DNA from: JAGTRB01 sp037439685
GTDB lineage: Archaea > Thermoproteota > Bathyarchaeia > TCS64
Reading direction: 5' to 3'
Length of the DNA: 64,000 nt
Assembly: GCA_037439685.1 (NCBI GenBank)
Contig: JBBIVO010000001.1
Coordinates: 1-64,000 of the forward strand
Numbering within the stretch: position 1 is the stretch's first letter; every line of letters begins with the position of its first letter. Of the stretch, positions 63,234-64,000 are shown one piece after another. The position numbers and the translations under genes were made by a program. The notes beneath the pieces were generated by a model. The model was not told the origin of the DNA, ran no database searches, and worked only from the letters and a program-made list of their open reading frames with translations.

Positions 63234-64000
63234 TCACTTATACCTCACCCTCGGATCCAACAGGGCATAGAGGATGTCGACGATGAAGTTAGCAAGTACA
63301 ACGGTTATCGAGACTATGATGAATATCCCCATCAGCACTGGATAGTCCCTGGTGATTATAGAGTCATAGACGAGCCTCCCAATCCCAGGCCAAGAGAAGA
63401 CGGTCTCGGTGAGGGTGGCCCCTGTCAGCATCAGGCCAAGGTTGAGGCCTAGGACGGTTGTGACGGGGAGCATCGCGTTCCTGAATGCATGCCTATAATA
63501 GACCGCCCTATCATCCAGCCCCTTTCCCCAGGCCGTGGTGATATAGTCCTTCCTCAGCTCCTCAAGCATGCTAGCCCTAGTCAACCTTGTGTAGAGAGCC
63601 AAATAGGTGGTCCCCAGGGTTGTCGCTGGAAGTATGAGATGCTTCAGGGTATCTATGACCGCCTCCCACCCCTCCAGCTCTGCACCCATCGTCGACATAC
63701 CCATCGTCGGGAGCCAGCGGAGGTAGACGGAGAAGACTATTATCAGGAGCATTCCAAGCCAGAAGGTTGGTATAGAGTATCCCAAGACAGATATCGTGGA
63801 GGCTAGGTTGTCCACCAGCGAGTAGGGCCTCTTGGATGAGGAGACGCCTAGGAATATTCCAAGGATGAAGGCGAACATTATGCTCGTGGTCATCAGGAGG
63901 AGGGTGTTCGGGACCCTCTCGAGGATGACCTGGAGGACTGGGGATCTATACCTATAGGAGGTTCCGAGGTTCCCGCTGAAGACGTTGGTGATGTATATGA
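63234..64000 (-). CDS. oppB: Oligopeptide/dipeptide ABC transporter permease (OppB/DppB-type), 5' end outside window
   Basis: The frame stays open to the window edge; the visible 255 residues include FSGNLGTSYRYRSPVLQVILERVPNT-like N-terminal loop, the permease loop RKDYITTAWGKGLDDRAVYYRHAFRNAMLPV and the C-terminal helices ending DPRVRYK. About 80 N-terminal residues are missing. The substrate-binding protein of the system is not in this window and would be expected beyond the right edge. Confidence 0.92.
   Translation of the reverse strand, partial: IYITNVFSGNLGTSYRYRSPVLQVILERVPNTLLLMTTSIMFAFILGIFLGVSSSKRPYSLVDNLASTISVLGYSIPTFWLGMLLIIVFSVYLRWLPTMGMSTMGAELEGWEAVIDTLKHLILPATTLGTTYLALYTRLTRASMLEELRKDYITTAWGKGLDDRAVYYRHAFRNAMLPVTTVLGLNLGLMLTGATLTETVFSWPGIGRLVYDSIITRDYPVLMGIFIIVSITVVLANFIVDILYALLDPRVRYK

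Overview
The window is chromosomal DNA of an archaeon. Archaeal traits are ribosomal proteins uL13 and uS9 followed by eL13 (a protein known from TACK and Asgard lineages and missing from most Euryarchaeota), a NurA-HerA pair, endonuclease Q, a family 5 uracil-DNA glycosylase, an XPD-type helicase, an archaeal presenilin homologue and several VapBC and HEPN/MNT pairs. Many genes appear to start with TTG or GTG, arginine is mostly AGG/AGA and isoleucine is often ATA. This fits a TACK archaeon, possibly a Bathyarchaeia-like lineage from a warm habitat; the lineage is inference. Four runs of N, one continuing into 54 C, show a draft assembly.

Left part (1-16400): the 3' part of an acylphosphatase gene, then two molybdenum hydroxylase operons separated by accessory genes. 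The + operon has a P-loop NTPase, large, FAD and 2Fe-2S subunits and an XdhC/CoxI protein. The - strand follows with a MocA-like cofactor cytidylyltransferase, a Maf protein and a second 2Fe-2S/FAD/large set. Then come a broken ECF-type S component, an MFS exporter, UdgB, a FUN14 protein and the NAD salvage genes nicotinamidase and nicotinate phosphoribosyltransferase.

Middle (16400-38200): a VapBC pair under a perfect palindrome and a truncated integrase lie just before uL13-uS9-eL13. Then a PLP C-S lyase/aminotransferase, herA-nurA, an ECF-type S component and a creatininase-family amidohydrolase. A metal island follows (27367-32201): YHS protein, CopA ATPase, mini YHS protein, a small Cys/His membrane peptide, a frameshifted isoprenylcysteine-methyltransferase-like gene and a PadR-TRASH regulator. 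HEPN/MNT, VapBC, an SLC13/ArsB permease and an MscS-related protein come next, then 1.5 kb of decayed DNA with an IS605-like end and a PaREP1 pseudogene.

38220-44449 is the most interesting block. A GH20 hexosaminidase, a PIG-L deacetylase, MurQ, AnmK and a BadF-type amino-sugar kinase stand together. AnmK and MurQ act on anhydro-MurNAc and MurNAc-6-phosphate, sugars of bacterial murein that archaea do not make, so this looks like a route for eating bacterial cell-wall sugars. Beside it is a strongly self-complementary intergenic segment that may encode a structured RNA.

Right part (44700-64000): EndoQ, a TnpB deletion derivative with both IS200/IS605-type hairpins, VapBC, a decayed HEPN/MNT pair and a decayed GYD gene mark an accessory zone. 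It is followed by an XPD-like helicase, a P2-type cation ATPase split by one missing G, a large secreted protein with a CFI-box and C-terminal membrane segments, an aspartyl-protease-fold protein, and a - strand run of oppB-C-D-F, a presenilin-type intramembrane protease and threonine synthase that continues past the right edge.
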